A stretch of 8,578 nucleotides of DNA from an uncultured Bacillota bacterium (GTDB lineage Bacteria > Bacillota_I > Bacilli_A > Erysipelotrichales > Erysipelotrichaceae), in the NCBI GenBank assembly GCA_949287785.1, contig CASEHR010000048.1, positions 1 to 8,578 on the forward strand, in the 5' to 3' direction. Position numbers and translations under genes: made by a program. A model generated the notes under the pieces. The model had not been told where the DNA came from and did no database searches. It saw only the letters and a list, made by a program, of their open reading frames with translations. How positions within the stretch are numbered: position 1 is the stretch's first letter; every line of letters begins with the position of its first letter. Below, piece after piece: positions 6,907 through 8,578 of this stretch.

Positions 6907-8578
6907 ATGTTTTTAAAAAGGATAGAGATGCATGGATTCAAATCCTTTGCCGACCGAATAGTTATTGATTTTGAAGATAATATGACAGGTGTTGTCGGAC
7001 CCAACGGATGCGGTAAATCAAATATAGCCGATGCTATCAGATGGGTCCTAGGTGAGCAGAGCGTTAAATCTTTGCGTGGTGAAAAGATGACAGATGTTAT
7101 CTTTTCCGGTTCGGAAAAAAGAAAAGCGCAAAATCTCGCTGAAGTCACATTGGTCTTCGATAACAGTGAGCATTTTCTCAATAGTGATCTGACAGAGATC
7201 GAGATCACAAGACGCATCTATAATAATGATCAGGACGCTGAATACCTAATCAATCGTCATCCTGTCCGTTTAAAAGATATCGTTGATCTCATACTGGACA
7301 GCGGCTTGGGGAAAGACAGCTTATCAATGATCTCTCAAGGTAACATCAGCGCATTTGCTGAAGCTAAACCTTATGACCGTCGGGCTATATTTGAAGAAGC
7401 AGCCGGTGTTGCCAAATATAAAAAACGTAAAATCGAATCAATCAATCGCTTAGAGCGCACAAAAGAAAACCTTGATCGTACTTTCGATATACTAAACGAG
7501 TTGGAAAGACAGGTATCGCCTTTGAAAAGGCAAGCGCGCAAAGCGGAATTATACCGTGAAAAGAAAACCTTACTGCAAGAGATTGAGGTTGCGGTCTTAG
7601 TCGATGAGATCGGTCTTTTAAAGATGCAGGTCGAAGAAATCGGCAAACATCGTTACGATCTTGAAACCAAAATAGCCATGGATCAGGCGACGATCCAGGT
7701 CCACGAGAACGACAATATCAACGCCAAAGAAGAACTAAAATCGATCGAGAAGACATTGTCTGGCAAACAGGAAAGATTGATGAAAGTTTTAGATGAGATC
7801 CGTGTCTTAGACAACCGCAAATTCGAGATCGATGAAAAACGAAAATACGCGATAGAGATCGGTGACAGCAAGGCGAAATACAATAATACACTCTCGATGT
7901 TAGAAGAGGCGAAGATTGAATATGAGGATCGGCAGGAACGTTTTGATAAGCTAGATGCCGAAATTAAACTATTGAACGATGAGCTGGAAGAATTGGCATA
8001 TAAACTGGCAGAAGCATCACTCAATAAAGACAAGAGTCAGAATAACATCCGCCATTTGGAAAATCGTAAAGAAATACTGGAAAATGTCCTGCGTAATCCC
8101 TTCAATTCTGCCGGTCAGAACGGTGTCAAAGCGATCATCGAAAACAAAGACAGCTTTTATGGCATAATGGGCGTAGTGGGACAGGAGATGCACGCCCTGA
8201 AAGGATACGAAGAAGCCATCAATACCGCTTTATCCGGTTCGATCTACCACATCATCACCAAAGATGAAGCCAGCGCACGTAAAGCGATCGAGTTTTTAAA
8301 GCGAAATCGCAGTGGCCGCGCTACTTTTTTACCGATCACAGTCATGAAAAGACGGTCCATTCCTCAAGAACACCTGTTCATCGCTCAAAAGAGCGAAGGT
8401 TTTGTCGGAACAGCTGATGAATTCGTCGACTGTGCTGAAGAATACGATAATATCCGCAGTTCTTTGCTCGGGAACGTCCTGGTAACCGATGATCTGGAAA
8501 ATGCCAATGAGTTGAGCAGCAGACTCAACCATAACTACAAAATAGTAACTTTGGATGGCGATGTTATCAATCGCGGCG
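6907..8578 (+). CDS. smc: Chromosome segregation/condensin ATPase SMC, 3' end missing
   Basis: SMC is the ATPase of the bacterial condensin complex (with ScpA and ScpB); it organises the chromosome by loop extrusion. 557 residues are visible. The N-terminal head has MFLKRIEMHGFKSFAD (1-16), the Walker A motif GPNGCGKSN (31-39), RWVLGEQSVKSLRG (45-58), a Q-loop-like MISQGNI (141-147) and FEEAAGVAKYK (162-172). A coiled coil rich in K and E runs from about 170 to 400. The hinge begins near 403-410 and shows GRATFLP (470-476) and VTLDGDVIN (547-555). The window ends inside the hinge, so the second arm and the C-terminal head with the signature motif and Walker B are not seen. In B. subtilis SMC (about 1186 residues) the hinge begins near residue 500, so this arm is about 100 residues shorter; the full protein may be near 980 residues, as in mycoplasmas. 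It has its own extended -10 promoter. In many Bacillota smc lies next to rnc and ftsY, which are not in this window. Confidence 0.95.
   Translation, partial: MFLKRIEMHGFKSFADRIVIDFEDNMTGVVGPNGCGKSNIADAIRWVLGEQSVKSLRGEKMTDVIFSGSEKRKAQNLAEVTLVFDNSEHFLNSDLTEIEITRRIYNNDQDAEYLINRHPVRLKDIVDLILDSGLGKDSLSMISQGNISAFAEAKPYDRRAIFEEAAGVAKYKKRKIESINRLERTKENLDRTFDILNELERQVSPLKRQARKAELYREKKTLLQEIEVAVLVDEIGLLKMQVEEIGKHRYDLETKIAMDQATIQVHENDNINAKEELKSIEKTLSGKQERLMKVLDEIRVLDNRKFEIDEKRKYAIEIGDSKAKYNNTLSMLEEAKIEYEDRQERFDKLDAEIKLLNDELEELAYKLAEASLNKDKSQNNIRHLENRKEILENVLRNPFNSAGQNGVKAIIENKDSFYGIMGVVGQEMHALKGYEEAINTALSGSIYHIITKDEASARKAIEFLKRNRSGRATFLPITVMKRRSIPQEHLFIAQKSEGFVGTADEFVDCAEEYDNIRSSLLGNVLVTDDLENANELSSRLNHNYKIVTLDGDVINRG

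Noticed and set aside
6795..7217. Minus-strand 140-residue frame across the U32-smc gap
   Set aside because: It is antisense to well-supported genes, including the Walker A region of smc, and shows no family resemblance.
7683..8033. Minus-strand frame with a Ser-rich 116-residue product
   Set aside because: It is the reverse complement of the K/E-rich SMC coiled coil, which gives serine-rich antisense frames. It has no motif or ribosome binding site.
1..8578. Defence system, prophage, transposon or CRISPR array
   Set aside because: No transposase, integrase, terminal inverted repeats, spaced repeats or defence-type domains were found. All genes fit housekeeping or competence families.

Overview
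The window is a dense stretch of housekeeping genes, all on the + strand, from a low-GC Bacillota-type bacterium. All clear stops are standard and every tryptophan codon checked is TGG, so there is no sign that TGA is recoded. The comEA-comEC-holA order is typical of Bacillota. The SMC coiled-coil arm is short, about 100 residues less than in Bacillus subtilis before the hinge. Short SMC proteins are known from Mollicutes and relatives, so an Erysipelotrichia-like or Mollicutes-related lineage is my best guess, at low confidence.

Layout. 1-213 is the 3' end of a gene whose product resembles the last strands of a SpaA/Cna-B (prealbumin-like) surface-protein domain, with no cell-wall anchor behind it. 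It overlaps comEA (210-662), which encodes the membrane-tethered DNA receptor for competence. comEA is followed by comEC (637-2487), the DNA-uptake channel with a metallo-beta-lactamase-like domain. Next come holA (2487-3476, DNA polymerase III delta subunit), a single-chain iron-sulfur L-serine dehydratase (3451-4641) and a large U32 peptidase-family protein of the RlhA/DUF3656 type (4619-6847). A 59-bp gap carries an extended -10 promoter and a strong ribosome binding site. It leads into smc (6907 to the window end, cut off inside the hinge).

The first six genes all overlap their neighbours by 3 to 26 bp, so 1-6847 looks like one transcription unit with translational coupling. Two kinds of start are mixed. 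comEA and holA have no visible Shine-Dalgarno sequence and start inside the preceding stop (ATGA, TAATG). The serine dehydratase, U32 and smc genes have strong AGGAGG-like sites. comEC has no ATG near its 5' end and must use GTG, TTG or a rarer codon.

No mobile element, CRISPR array, RNA gene or defence system was seen. The points most worth a second look are an in-frame amber codon that removes the last helix of ComEA, the loss of hallmark competence-domain motifs in ComEC, and a roughly 3.5-fold excess of GATC. Also notable are a possible leaderless promoter at holA, a SpaA-fold gene coupled to the com genes, and degenerate cysteine positions in the C-terminal part of the U32 protein. The first two together suggest a DNA-uptake pathway that is decaying or has changed role. 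No clearly novel system is visible.
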